DNA of 64,000 bases from Hordeum vulgare subsp. vulgare (taxonomy: Eukaryota; Streptophyta; Magnoliopsida; Poales; Poaceae), in NCBI RefSeq assembly GCF_904849725.1, contig NC_058523.1, positions 172,528,689-172,592,688 of the forward strand. Direction: 5' to 3'. The notes below the pieces were generated by a model. The model was not told where the DNA came from and ran no database searches. It was given only the letters and a program-made list of their open reading frames with translations. Position 1 is the stretch's first letter. Every line of letters begins with the position of its first letter. Shown here piece by piece: positions 46,860 to 57,039 of the stretch. Both the position numbers and the translations under genes were made by a program.

Positions 46860-47560
46860 CCGAGGAAGCTTCCGACTCCCTTCACATTGGTTGGAAATTT
46901 CCATTTAGTCACGGCTTCAATCTTGGTAGGATCTAGTGAGAATCCATCTGCGTGAACGCATGACCCAAGAATCCAACTTCATGCAGCCAAAATTGACACT
47001 TATTGAATTTGGCATAAAGCTGGTGCTCTCGAAGCTTGTCGAGGACCATCCTCAAGTGTTGCTCATGTTCTTCTTCAGAATTGTATAAGACAAGTATGTC
47101 GTCAATGAAGACAACGACAAACTTGTCCAAATACTCCATGAATACTTTGTTCATGAGGTACATGAAGTAGGTTGGGGCATTAGTCAACCCAAATGACATG
47201 ACTATATATTAATAGAGGCCATATCGGGTCACGAATGCCATCCTCAGAATACCCTTGGGTTTGATCTTCAACTGGTAGTACCCAGACCTAAGGTCGATCT
47301 TGGAGAACACCTTGGCACCATTCAGCTGATCGAATAGGTCTTCGATCTTGGGGGTGGGTACTTGTTCTTTGTCGTGACCTCATTGAGAGAATTATAATCG
47401 ACACAGAGTCAGATAGTTCCGTCCCTCTTTGACACAAATAGAACATGTGATCCCCAAGGAGAGGCACTATGGACAATAAATCTATTTCTGAGCTGCTCAA
47501 CTAGTTGCCTATTCAGTTCAACCAACTCTTTGGATCCCATTCTATAGGGATTCTTATAGA
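46860..47560 (-). pseudogene. pol: Gypsy reverse transcriptase
   Basis: The best minus-strand frame, 46933-47199, reads [20 protein letters not shown], then [20 protein letters not shown] with the catalytic FIDD box intact, then [12 protein letters not shown] and VGFLGHAF. Upstream text (47200-47560) in other frames includes the [19 protein letters not shown] region with the first catalytic Asp. Several frame changes are needed to read the whole domain. Confidence 0.9.
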
Positions 47561-47595
47561 TGGATCATACTCGGGGCATTAGCTCAATAATGAAA

Positions 47596-48128
47596 TCATC
47601 GGTCATAAGGCATTCCGGACACCTCATCAAGAAATACATGTGGGTATTCACATACCACTGGCACTTGGTCAAACTCAATTCCCGACAGACAACTAACCTG
47701 AGGGGCTTGAGCGGTGGTAGGGTTAGGATCACACTTGACTTCGACTCCTTGACTATTGGTCATGGTAATAGTCCTCTTGGCACAGTCCAACAAACCTTGG
47801 TGCTTGTTCAACCAATCCATGCAAAGGATCACATCCAAACCTTGCTACTTCGGGATGATAAGATCTGCTAAGAAGTTACCGCATTGATGTTAATGCCAAC
47901 TCCTTTACATCCTAGCTTGGTCCTTAATAATGCACCCAGGGTTTGTACCATCATGCGACTACCCAAAGGTGTAGGCTTCCTACCACTCTCTAGTGCAAAC
48001 TTTTCGGTAACAAAAGAATGCAAAGCACCACAATCAAACAGAATGGTTGTCGGGGTTGAGTTGACAAGGAACATACCCAGTATAACATCCGAGTCTTCCC
48101 GGTCTTCTTCAGCGTTGATGTGATTCAC
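47596..48128 (-). pseudogene. pol: Gypsy protease
   Basis: The minus-strand frame 47868-48128 has VNSTPTTILFDCGALHSFV, the retropepsin active-site region; chromoviruses usually have DSGATHSF, so here Ser is changed to Cys. The next frame, 47596-47838, starts MDVILCMDWLNKHQG (usually DVILGMDWL) and continues to VPVVCEYPHVF, which leads into RT. Protease processes the polyprotein. The frame break lies near 47850. Confidence 0.85.
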
Positions 48129-49400
48129 ATGACCTTTGCCATTGTTACACAGGTTGCAGGGAGCTTGGTTCCTGGGTGGCGCTCCATGGCCTTGTCATTG
48201 GTTTGGCGCATTGGGGCACGGTGCATCGGGCTTCTTGTTGGGGCACTACCTCGAGAAGTGCCCTGGCTGTCCACAATTAAAACAAGTGACTTGACCTGAG
48301 TTGTTGTTGTTGCCACCTAAGTTGTTGGGGTTGTTGTATGATGGCCTGGGTTTGGCATACTACTTAGGCTGGTACCCTGTACGAGGTGTAGGAGTCCTCT
48401 CCTGCTAAGGCTGATAGTTTGGCTTCGCTGGGGCTGGTTGCAAGGGGCGAGTCTTCTGGTTGCTGGAACAACTATTGTTGATCATCTTGCCTATGTGTGT
48501 GTCTTCTATGAAATGACACTTGTCTTCAATCATAAGGTCCATGTAAACCGGCTCAAAGAAAGTCCGACAGTCGTAGACAACGAGTTGATAATGTAGTGCT
48601 TACTAGAGTCCTTCCATGAAGTGTTATATCTTGGCTTACTCGGTGCTGACATCCTCAGGTGCATAACTTGACTTAAGGTTCAATTTGTGCACGTACTCCT
48701 TGACAGAGCTACTTCCTTCCATCAACGCTCGAAATTCCCGCTTCTTGATAGCTATAATCCCGAAAGGGATGTGGGCAGTGCAAAAATACTTTCTTTAAAT
48801 CAGCCCAGGTAATTAGACAATCGCCTCACATGACCTTGAATCCATCTCACCAAGCTCTGGAGGTAACTATGAGGTAGTGAGAGGCATAGAGAAACCGCTC
48901 ATGGTCATGATTGCAGTTGACCAGTGCAAGGAGGTCCTCAATGGTGCGGATCCGGTCATCAGCATCCAAAGGTTCAGCTGTCTCGGTGAAGGTCGGGGGC
49001 GAATTGTTCATGAACTCCGACAGAGTGGAATGACCATTGTCGTTCATACCTTGCTACTGGTTGTTCACAAGAACTTGGGCCATCTGTTGCATAGGAGCAG
49101 AGTTCGCTTGGAATTCCTCCCAGAGAACTTGGAGAAACTGTGCTATGGTCATGTTCTCTCATGGAGGCTCTGGCGGGGGAATTTTGCTGTGTGGCTGCTC
49201 CTGGTGATCTACGGGTGCTGGCTAGAGTTGTCGGTGATGGGGTTGCCAAAAGTGCTAGTGAGGGTTGCAGACACCATCCTATTCGGAGCACCCAATTCAA
49301 ACAACTAGAATAGATGAAAGGAAAAAACAACAAGAGGGAAACGCTCCTAAGGGGGGTGGTATAGTGAAAGTGTGACAATCAAAGGTCGAAAGACCCAACA
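48129..49400 (-). pseudogene. gag: Gypsy Gag with zinc knuckle
   Basis: On the minus strand a CCHC zinc knuckle, VTCFNCGQPGHFSR, is seen near 48250-48295, followed immediately by a stop before the last Cys. Upstream the Gag core is spread over frames at 48520-49050: decayed LMIEDKCHFIEDTH-like text near 48520 and RAWLRWIQGHVR-like text near 48830. The N-terminus lies near 49050-49400, with an MHEQFAPDLHRD-like and Pro-rich part. The core is the RNA-binding particle protein. The region 49401-50508 is leader or decayed sequence without a recognisable domain. Confidence 0.65.
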
Positions 49401-50508
49401 CATAATATTTAGATAAGATAGGCGATGTAGTCGATTACATGTTGCATAAGGCAAAAGCACGACTTGCACAGAGAGGCAAACAAGAAAAAAAGCCAAACAC
49501 ACATGGTTTCATATGAACCATTACACGTACTCGACTTTGCATGAGGGATACATGAGTTATCCTACCCTAGGGGATCTCAGACTCAAGTGGTGGAGTGCTC
49601 GGTCTCGTACTCACGTTCCTATGAGTCTTCCTCCTAGTCATCATCCATAAGGGCATAATATCCCGTCGAGGGGTCGGAGGACGAGGAGGTTCATCCCAAC
49701 AACACTTCGTGGGTGGATTGGTGAAGAGAGCACGATACTCCTTCACACTCATGCAATAACAACGTGTGGTGCATCTCTATATGGGGGTACTCCTCCTATG
49801 TAAGGAATAGCTGGTCGTCCCTCGGGGGCTCCATCCTTCTTGATCTTGTCTGGCTTCGCCTTGGCTAGTCGGAGTACCTCGCGAGTGTGGTGAAGTTCCT
49901 TGCAGAGCTTCGCGGACTACTTAATCCGGTTATGAGCCAGACTTTTGGCGAAGAGGCTGAAGTAAGTCTGGAATCTGAGTGGTGTTCCATCCTCTAGGGA
50001 TGGTATCAACATCCAACTCTCGCCAATATCATCTTCCCGAAAGGAAAGTGGCGAGTAGCCATCTCGTCAGCCATCTCTGGAATGATATATCGAAGGTTGA
50101 TGAGTGGCTTCCATGCAGCTATTGCCACTGCTAACGCTAGGGTATCCATGTGTGGTCTTTCAAAGAACCAACTCATCAAGGAGTCGTTTGGCTTCGTGAC
50201 CATATCAACGTGGTACTCCTTGGTGGTGGCATCAACGAGTGCTCATGGTAGAGGAAAATGGATGTTCAGCAAAACTGGCACTTCACTAGGCTATCCTCGA
50301 CGAGTAGGGGAAAGTCGGATGCTAGGAGGTCCCCGGGTACGATGGACATCTACACGGTTTAAGGGGAGGTGTTAGTAATTGTTTTTGGAAATAGAGTGGA
50401 AGAGGTAAGAAGTGCATAAACTCGTAAGTATAGATACTAGGTATAGTTTCTAAAAGAAGGCTTATCCTATCTGACGTCCATGCTAACTAAGGCCTCCTAC
50501 AGTCAGGA

Positions 50509-50526
50509 TGGCTCTAATACGAGCTC
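50509..50526 (-). promoter_or_regulatory. Primer-binding site of chromodomain Gypsy
   Basis: The minus strand reads GAGCTCGTATTAGAGCC directly after the 5' LTR. Within it TCGTATTAGAGC resembles TGGTATCAGAGC, the initiator-Met tRNA complement. Confidence 0.5.
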
Positions 50527-51904
50527 TGTGGCGACCCGGACTCATAAGTCGTGATCACTGAATGCACGTGTATAGTGATCCTAGAGGTCAATGCTCAGTG
50601 AATACACAAAATCTGAATTACAAGAGTGTTACATCCATACATACTGTCTGATACAAATAGAGACCATTAAGGTAAAGTCTTACATAGATAGGGCCTCGAA
50701 GGCCGACACCCCAAACATAACTAGCAGCGGAATTCTTGAACAAAAGCGTGAACCCATGCCATTTGCCGTAATCCTATAGGCCTTCTAACTGGTAATCGTT
50801 CTAGTTCGCATGTTCATGACCGACGAACTCTTCTCTGTATTCCTGCTCTTCCATGCGTGGCCAATGTACTCGCAAGCAACCCATATTGTGGAACAAGGCC
50901 ATAACAATGCACGATATAGGACTAATAGGTAAATTGCGGAAAGCAAATTTTTAAGTGCAATGACATGATCAATTTCTTGTGAGTGCATGCATCATGAAGT
51001 AACCTATATCCATACAAACAAGTTACATATATCAATATCAACTGAGGGTTGAACATCCCATGTTCACCCATCATGACAAGTCATCTGACATAGCTCATGA
51101 ATCATACTGCCATCTTTCTCACGCACTCACACACAAGTTGTGAAAACATCTGGACATAGTTTAAGCACCACCACCCAACTATCCTTGACAGTGGACATGG
51201 ATATTCGAATAGTTTTACACTCTACAGAGGTTGCGCGTTGTACCCACAAGACTTGGGGAACTTCCGTGTCATCCATGGCTCTCGGAATATTACATACCCG
51301 AGGTAAGCACCTGAACCATGTGTTTCTCCTAGCAATACTAAACAAAGAGTCCACTCGATTGGTACCCAACCCCCATGATGTACATTGTATGTGCCTCGCT
51401 CTAGATCGTACCATCCATGAAGGGACAAATGGTGTGCCGAGTCTGTGTGTAAACGGGTATCCCGCCAGTAGGCATGACGCTGTCTCTAGAGAGTGACTCG
51501 GCTCTCCCTCCACTGGTAATGCGGGCTCTCTGCTAGTATTGACCAAGGTAATCAACAAATCCCCGTCCCATAAACCGGTATCATGGTCGCACATATAAAG
51601 GTTGGGACGATTGACAAACATTAAATCTAATTCGTTCTCGAAGACACACACTCACACCTTGCTCCTGTACACCACTTATTTCTCAAGTGGTCACCTAGCT
51701 CAACATCATCTCCCTCGGGCATTAGTGGCACCCGTCAGGGTTTTTGAAAAGTCTTTGAAACAATTATTTTGTGTTACCATGCATATTCCTATACCATTTG
51801 CTCAGACACTACTAGCATCCTAACTACTTACCACCTACACAACCCTCATAGGAAGGGAGGGTCATGCTTAGAGCAAGTATCAACAAGGAAACATTGAAGA
51901 AAAC
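50527..51904 (-). repeat. 5' LTR of chromodomain Gypsy (interrupted part)
   Basis: It begins TGTGGCGACCCGG and aligns with 40428-41840. It is broken off at 51904 by another element; the remaining LTR of about 2.5 kb should reappear beyond that element, to the right of the window. Open frames inside (51127-51651 minus, 51140-51496 plus) are LTR sequence. Confidence 0.75.
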
Positions 51905-53247
51905 TGTAACGCCCAAGATGCGACCCGATCCTTAATTTGGCACGAGGGCCTCGTCAGGGATAGAAGCGCATCTCGTCGTTTCGCAACAATGGATATCGTT
52001 ACAAGTACATGTACTGAAGAGAAGAGTATATGGAATTGGCTTACACTTGCCACAAGCTACATCAGAGTCACATCAGTACAATACATAAACATCATGAAGA
52101 AAAGCAAGGTCCGCCTACAGAAGAAAACAAACAAGAAAAGAATGACGTCCATCCTTGCTATCCCAGGCTGCCGGCCTGGAACCCATCCTAGATCGATGAA
52201 GAAGAGGAAGAATAAGCAACTCCAAATGAACAATCAACGCCCTTGCGTAAAGTAATCTTTACATGTACCTGAACTGGCGTTGTAGTAATCTGTGAGCCAT
52301 CAGGGACTCAGCAATCTCATTTCCGAAGGTATCAAGACTAGCACAGCTTAATGGGTGAGGTATGGTTAAGTGGTGAGGCTGCAGCAAGCGACTAAGCATT
52401 ATATGAGGTGGCTAACTTACGAGGACAAGAATAAAGAGGGGGATGATCTACGCAAAACGCACGTGAACTACTGATGATCAAATGACTAATCCTGAACACC
52501 TACTTACGTCAAACATAACCCCACCGTGTCCTCGATCAGAGAAGGAACTCACGAAAGAGACAGTCACGGTTATGCACTCAGTTGGCATATTTTTAATTAA
52601 GTAAACTTCAAGTTATCTATAACCACTGTTAAATAAAGTTTCCACGTTGCCACATAACCGCGGGCATGGCTTTCAGAAAGATTAAACCATGCAGGGGTGC
52701 TCCAACTAATCCATCACAAATTACCACAAGCCGCATAGAAATCCTCGATCACGGAGCTCGCGATCTCATTGGAGTCCTAAGTGGAAAACCTCAACTCTGA
52801 GATTACCCAAAGCATCACCGGAATCCCAATGCACAAGATATTCCGTCAAAGTTAAAACTAATCCAGGAAGGCCGCCCGGCCTGTCGACGATCCTGATAGG
52901 AGCCGCGTATCTCGTTCTCAGGACACGACAGATGAGCGACGCGTACGGTGGCCTGATAGAAATCACCCAAGGTTTCCCTGGGTTGGCCCCGCACAGTGCT
53001 CTGTTTCGGACCAGCACCATCAGCACTGGCCCTCCCTGTATTATGTAGAATTACTCCTCGGGTAGCGCTAACTCCCTATGCATTTCAGTAATAACAGAAT
53101 TATTATGTTGGGAAAATGTAGTACCAATGTTGGGCCTTGCCAGACCAGCTTTAATCTAAAACGAATTATCAAGGGGGTCCCCATAACAACCCCGATCGTG
53201 TTAGGAGCGCTCAATTATGGAACATAACACCGATAGCCGAACCTAAG
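51905..53247. mobile_element. LTR of another element (TGTAACGCCC type), truncated by CACTA insertion
   Basis: It starts TGTAACGCCCAAGATGCGAC, a common terminus of plant Gypsy LTRs (CGTTACA when reversed), and is preceded by AAAAC (51900-51904) as a candidate duplication. For 1343 bp there is no gag or pol motif on either strand. It stops at the CACTA terminus at 53248. Resumption is beyond the window, so it is not known whether this is a solo LTR or a whole element. Confidence 0.55.
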
Positions 53248-53263
53248 CACTACATGAATCAGC
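53248..53263 (+). repeat. CACTA terminal inverted repeat (left)
   Basis: CACTACATGAATCAGC starts the element. The partner terminus lies outside the window. Confidence 0.75.
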
Positions 53264-53265
53264 TT

Positions 53266-53830
53266 CTTTGCCGTCTGCCATCATAGACGGCAAAGACTAA
53301 ATCTCGCACGACAAAGACAAAACAACAGACGACAAAGAATCTCACGGCCGGCAAAATTTCTGCGTCGGCCTACGACGGCATAGGACCTTCTTTGCCGTTT
53401 GTCCCCCCAAAGCCGACGGCAAAGCTCTTTGCCGTCAGCTTTCCTTAGGAGCAGTCGGCAAAGTGCTCGAGACGGCAGCCGACAGGCGTTGCCTCCGTTA
53501 GGGGTTAACGGAGGCTTTGCCGTCTGCCTCCCCCTTATTCTTTGTCGTATGCTCCCCCTTACTCTTTGCCGTCTGCCTCCTCCTCCTCCCCCTCCACTCT
53601 CTGCCGTCTGCCTCCTCCTCCCCCCACTCTTTGCCATCTGCCTCCTCCTCCCCCGCTCCTCTGTGCCCTCTTCCTTGCCGTCTGCCCATCCTGGAAGCTG
53701 ACGGGAAAGAGCCTATATAGACACCCCAGGATGCACAGTTGGGTGCCATGTGGCACCTTTGCCATCTGCCAACTGATGGCACAGGTCTTTGCCATCAGCT
53801 GGCAGACGACAAAGAGCCCATATAGTACCT
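53266..53830. repeat. CACTA subterminal repeats with TTTGCCGTC core
   Basis: The first pair is a perfect 11-bp inverted repeat, CTTTGCCGTCT (53266-53276) and AGACGGCAAAG (53285-53295), with an 8-base loop. More than a dozen further cores in both orientations follow to about 53815. In En/Spm elements such motifs bind the element-encoded DNA-binding protein; that role is inferred. Open frames here are repeat sequence. Confidence 0.8.
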
Positions 53831-54223
53831 GTTTTTTTTGTTTTATATTGTTTCACAACACATATATCTATATATTTGACATAACATTTATATAATTCAC
53901 CACACATATATGATATATAGTTCACCACACATATACTTGCCAACACATATATATAATTCACCACACATATATGATATACATATAAATCAATGTACATCCC
54001 CATATATCGAAAGAACCAACATACAAAGTATTGCACTGTTTATCCATACATACATACACATATAGTTCGACATTGTTTATCAACTCAAATGAAAACTAGA
54101 TGATATACATATAAAGTTCATCCATCGACATTGTTCAACTCCATGAATGCCAGCTTCCATGCATGTAGTATATCCAATCTGTAAAAATGTGAATAAGAAA
54201 GTCAGAAGAAAAACAAAATATGA

Positions 54224-56708
54224 TGTTTTTCAGCTAATTATGTCATTTTTAGCGGAAAACAAGCTAAGAATATAATATTCATGAGCTAACCAAGGTTCTT
54301 ATGCCATTTTTAGCTTATTATGGCATTTTGGAGCTAAATGGGTTTATTAAAGCAAGGATAATATGAAAGAGGAGAAGAAAGAAGAGGAGGAGGAGAAGAC
54401 GAAGAACTCAAGAAGAAGGAGGAGAAGGAGGAGAAGGAGAAGGAGGAAAAGGACTAGAAGGTCCTCAGCCTTCTCCTTCTCCTCCTCCTCCTCCTCCTTC
54501 TTCTCTTCTTCTTCTTTTTTTCATTTTCCTATTTCTTCTCCTCTTCTCCTCTTGTTGGAGCTAAATTAACTAATTATGTCTTTTTGGAGCTAAATGGGCT
54601 AATTATCCCATTTTAGAGGAAAACAAGCTCAGTATATAATATTCATGAGCTACCCAAGGTTCTTATAACATTTTGAGCTTATTATGGTATTTTGGAGCGA
54701 AATGGGCTAATTATGTCATTGTTGGGGAAATTAAAGCAAGGATAATATGAGAGAGGAGAAGAAAGAGAAGGAGGAGGAGAAGAGGAAGAAATCAAGAAGA
54801 AGGAGGAGAAGGAGGAGATGGAGGATGAGGAGAAGGACTAGAAGGTCCTTGGCCTTCTCCTTCTCCTCCTCCTCCTCCTCCTTCTCCTTCTTCCCTTCTT
54901 CTTCTTCTTCTTCTTCTTCTTCTTTTTTCTTTTCATTTTTCCTATTTCGTCTCCTCTTCTCCTCTTGTTGGAGCTAAATTACCTAATTATGTCTTTTTGG
55001 AGCTAAATGGGTTAATTATCCCATTTTAGAGGAAAACAAGCTAAGTATATAATATTCATGAGCTAACCAAGGTTCTTATGCCATTTTGAGCTTATTATGG
55101 TATTTTGGAGCTAAATGGGCTAATTATTTCATTGTTGGGGAAATTAAAGCAAGGATACTATGAAAGAGGAGAAGAAAGAGGAGGAGGAGGAGAAGAAGAA
55201 GAAATCAAGAAGAAGGAGGAGAAGGAGGAGGAGGTCCTTGGCCTTCTCCTTCTCCTCCTCCTCCTCCTTCTCCTTCTTCTCTTCTTATTCTTCATCTTTT
55301 TCTTTTTCTTCTTTTTTTCATTTTTCCTATTTCTTCTCCTCTTCTCCTCTTGTTGGAGCTAAATTACCTAATTATGTCTTTTTGGAGCTAAATGGGCTAA
55401 TTATCCCATTTTAGAGGAAAACAAGCTAAGTATATAATATTCATGAGCTAACCAAGGTTCTTATGCCATTTTGAGGTTATTATGGTATTTTGGAGCTAAA
55501 TGGGTTAATTATGTCATTGTTGGGGAAATTAAATCAAGGATAATATGAAAGAGGAGAAGAAAGAGGAGGAGGAGGAGGAGAAGAAGAAGAAATCAAGAAG
55601 AAGGAGGAGAAGGAGAAGGAGGAGGAGAAGGACTAGAAGGTCCTTGGCCTTCTCCTTCTCCTCCTCCTCCTCCTCCTCCTTCTCCTTCTTCTTCTTCTTC
55701 TTATTTGTTTTCATTTTTCCTGTTTCTTCTCCTCTTCTCCTCTTGTTGGAGAAAAATTACCTAATTATGTCTTTTTGGAGCTAAATGGGCTAATTATCCC
55801 ATTTTAGAGGAAAACAAGCTAAGTATATAATATTCATGAGTTAACCAAAGTTCTTATGCCACTTTGAGCTTATTATGGTATTTTGGAGCTAATTGGGCTA
55901 ATTATGTCATTGTTGGGGAAATTAAAGCAAGGATAATATGAAAGGGGATAATAAAGAAGAGGAAGAGGAGAAGAAGAATAAATCAAGAAGAAGGAGGAGA
56001 AGGAGGAGAAGGAGGAGGAGGAGAAGGACTAGAAGGTCCTTGGCCTTCTCCTCCTTCTCCTCCTCCTCCTCCTCCTCCTTCTCCTTCTTCTCTTCTTCTT
56101 CTTCTTCTTTCTTTTCATTTTTCCTATTTCTTCTCCTCTTCTTGGAGCTAAATTACCTAATTATGTCTTTTTGGAGCTAAATGGGCTAATTATCTCATTT
56201 AAGAGGAAAACAAGCTAAGTATATAATATTCATGAGCTAACCAAGGTTCTTATGCCATTTTGAGGTTATTATGGCATTTTGGAGCTAAATGGGCTAATTA
56301 TGTCTTTTTCGGGAAATTAAAGCAAGGATAATATGAAAGAGGAGAAGAAAGAGGAGGAGGAGAAGAAGAAGAAATCAAGAAGGAGGAGAATGACTAGAAG
56401 GTCCTTGGCCTTCTCCTCCTCCTTCTCCTTCTTCCCTTCTTCTTCTTCTTTCTTTTCATTTTTCCTATTTCTTCTTTTCTTCTCCTCTTCTCCTCTTCTT
56501 GGAGCTAAATTACCTAATTATGTCTTTTTGGAGCTAAATGGGCTAATTATCTCATTTTAGAGGAAAACAAGGTAAGTATATAATATTCATGAGCTAACCA
56601 AGGTTCTTATGCCATTTTGAGGTTATTATGGCATTTGGAGCTAAATGGGCTAATTATGTCTTTTTGGGGAAATGAAAGCAAGGATAATATGAAAGAGGAG
56701 AAGATAGA
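54224..56708. repeat. Tandem array, about 390-bp unit, with GA-rich and TC-rich arms
   Basis: Each unit has AT-rich spacer text (GGAGCTAAATGGGCTAATTA, ATATAATATTCATGAGCTAA) followed by a purine tract (GAAGGAGGAG repeats) of about 90 bases. A short centre such as GGACTAGAAGGTCC follows, and then a pyrimidine tract (CCTTCTCCTCCTCC) complementary to the first. Unit marks, taken at ATGAAAGAGGAG or its variants, are 54363, 54747, 55160, 55545, 55938, 56333 and 56689. Spacing is 384, 413, 385, 393, 395 and 356. Six full units and a truncated seventh are present. Open frames with Glu, Arg and Ser runs in it are not genes. Confidence 0.95.
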
Positions 56709-57039
56709 CTTATCGTAGTGGTCATCAAGGAGGAGAAACACCACGGTTGCTCGCGGCGGCTTCGTTTGGAGACGGTTGCCCTGGAGAAGGGTCGTGCGAT
56801 GCCGCTCGGGAGTTATTCTACAGAAAAGATATTTTGCAATGTCTCAGTTAGCATGATGACACTCAATTATTAATACTAGTTTATAATCAAACTCACCGTG
56901 CCAATCGAAGAGAAGACGGGCATCGGCGGAGGGACTTGACCGCTCTTCTCTCACAGACCCTGAAGAGTGGGTCGTATTAGTTAGTAATGAAACAGACATT
57001 ACACACATGATTTGGCTAATGTGAAAAAAAACATACCAC

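Larger units (their letters stand above)
40428..51904 (-). mobile_element. Chromodomain Gypsy (chromovirus-like) with LTRs of about 4 kb
   Basis: Minus-strand element: 3' LTR 40428-44386, internal region 44387-50526, and 5' LTR from 50527, interrupted at 51905. Domains in element order: gag with zinc knuckle (48128-49400), protease (47596-48128), RT (46860-47560), RNase H (46497-46709), integrase (45240-46110) and a chromodomain-like C-terminus (44777-45199). A PBS resembling initiator-Met tRNA adjoins the 5' LTR. LTR starts on the plus strand are TGTGGGGACC and TGTGGCGACC; the copies are about 85 percent alike by eye, so the insertion is old. The left flank is AATGT (40423-40427); the other flank is beyond later insertions. 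All genes have stops or frameshifts. Confidence 0.85.

Noticed and set aside
51127..51651. 174-codon minus frame and 118-codon plus frame
   Set aside because: They lie in the 5' LTR of the chromodomain Gypsy and are disrupted in the homologous 3' LTR.
53281..53795. Overlapping Arg- and Pro-rich open frames
   Set aside because: Translations of the CACTA subterminal repeat motif.
54363..56560. Series of short proteins with Glu, Arg and Ser/Phe runs
   Set aside because: They are translations of GA- and TC-rich tandem repeats in each unit and repeat with the array period. They are not genes.
54224..56708. CRISPR-like array of regularly spaced repeats
   Set aside because: The units of about 390 bp are repeated in full, including the supposed spacers, in plant transposon DNA. 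They form an ordinary tandem repeat.
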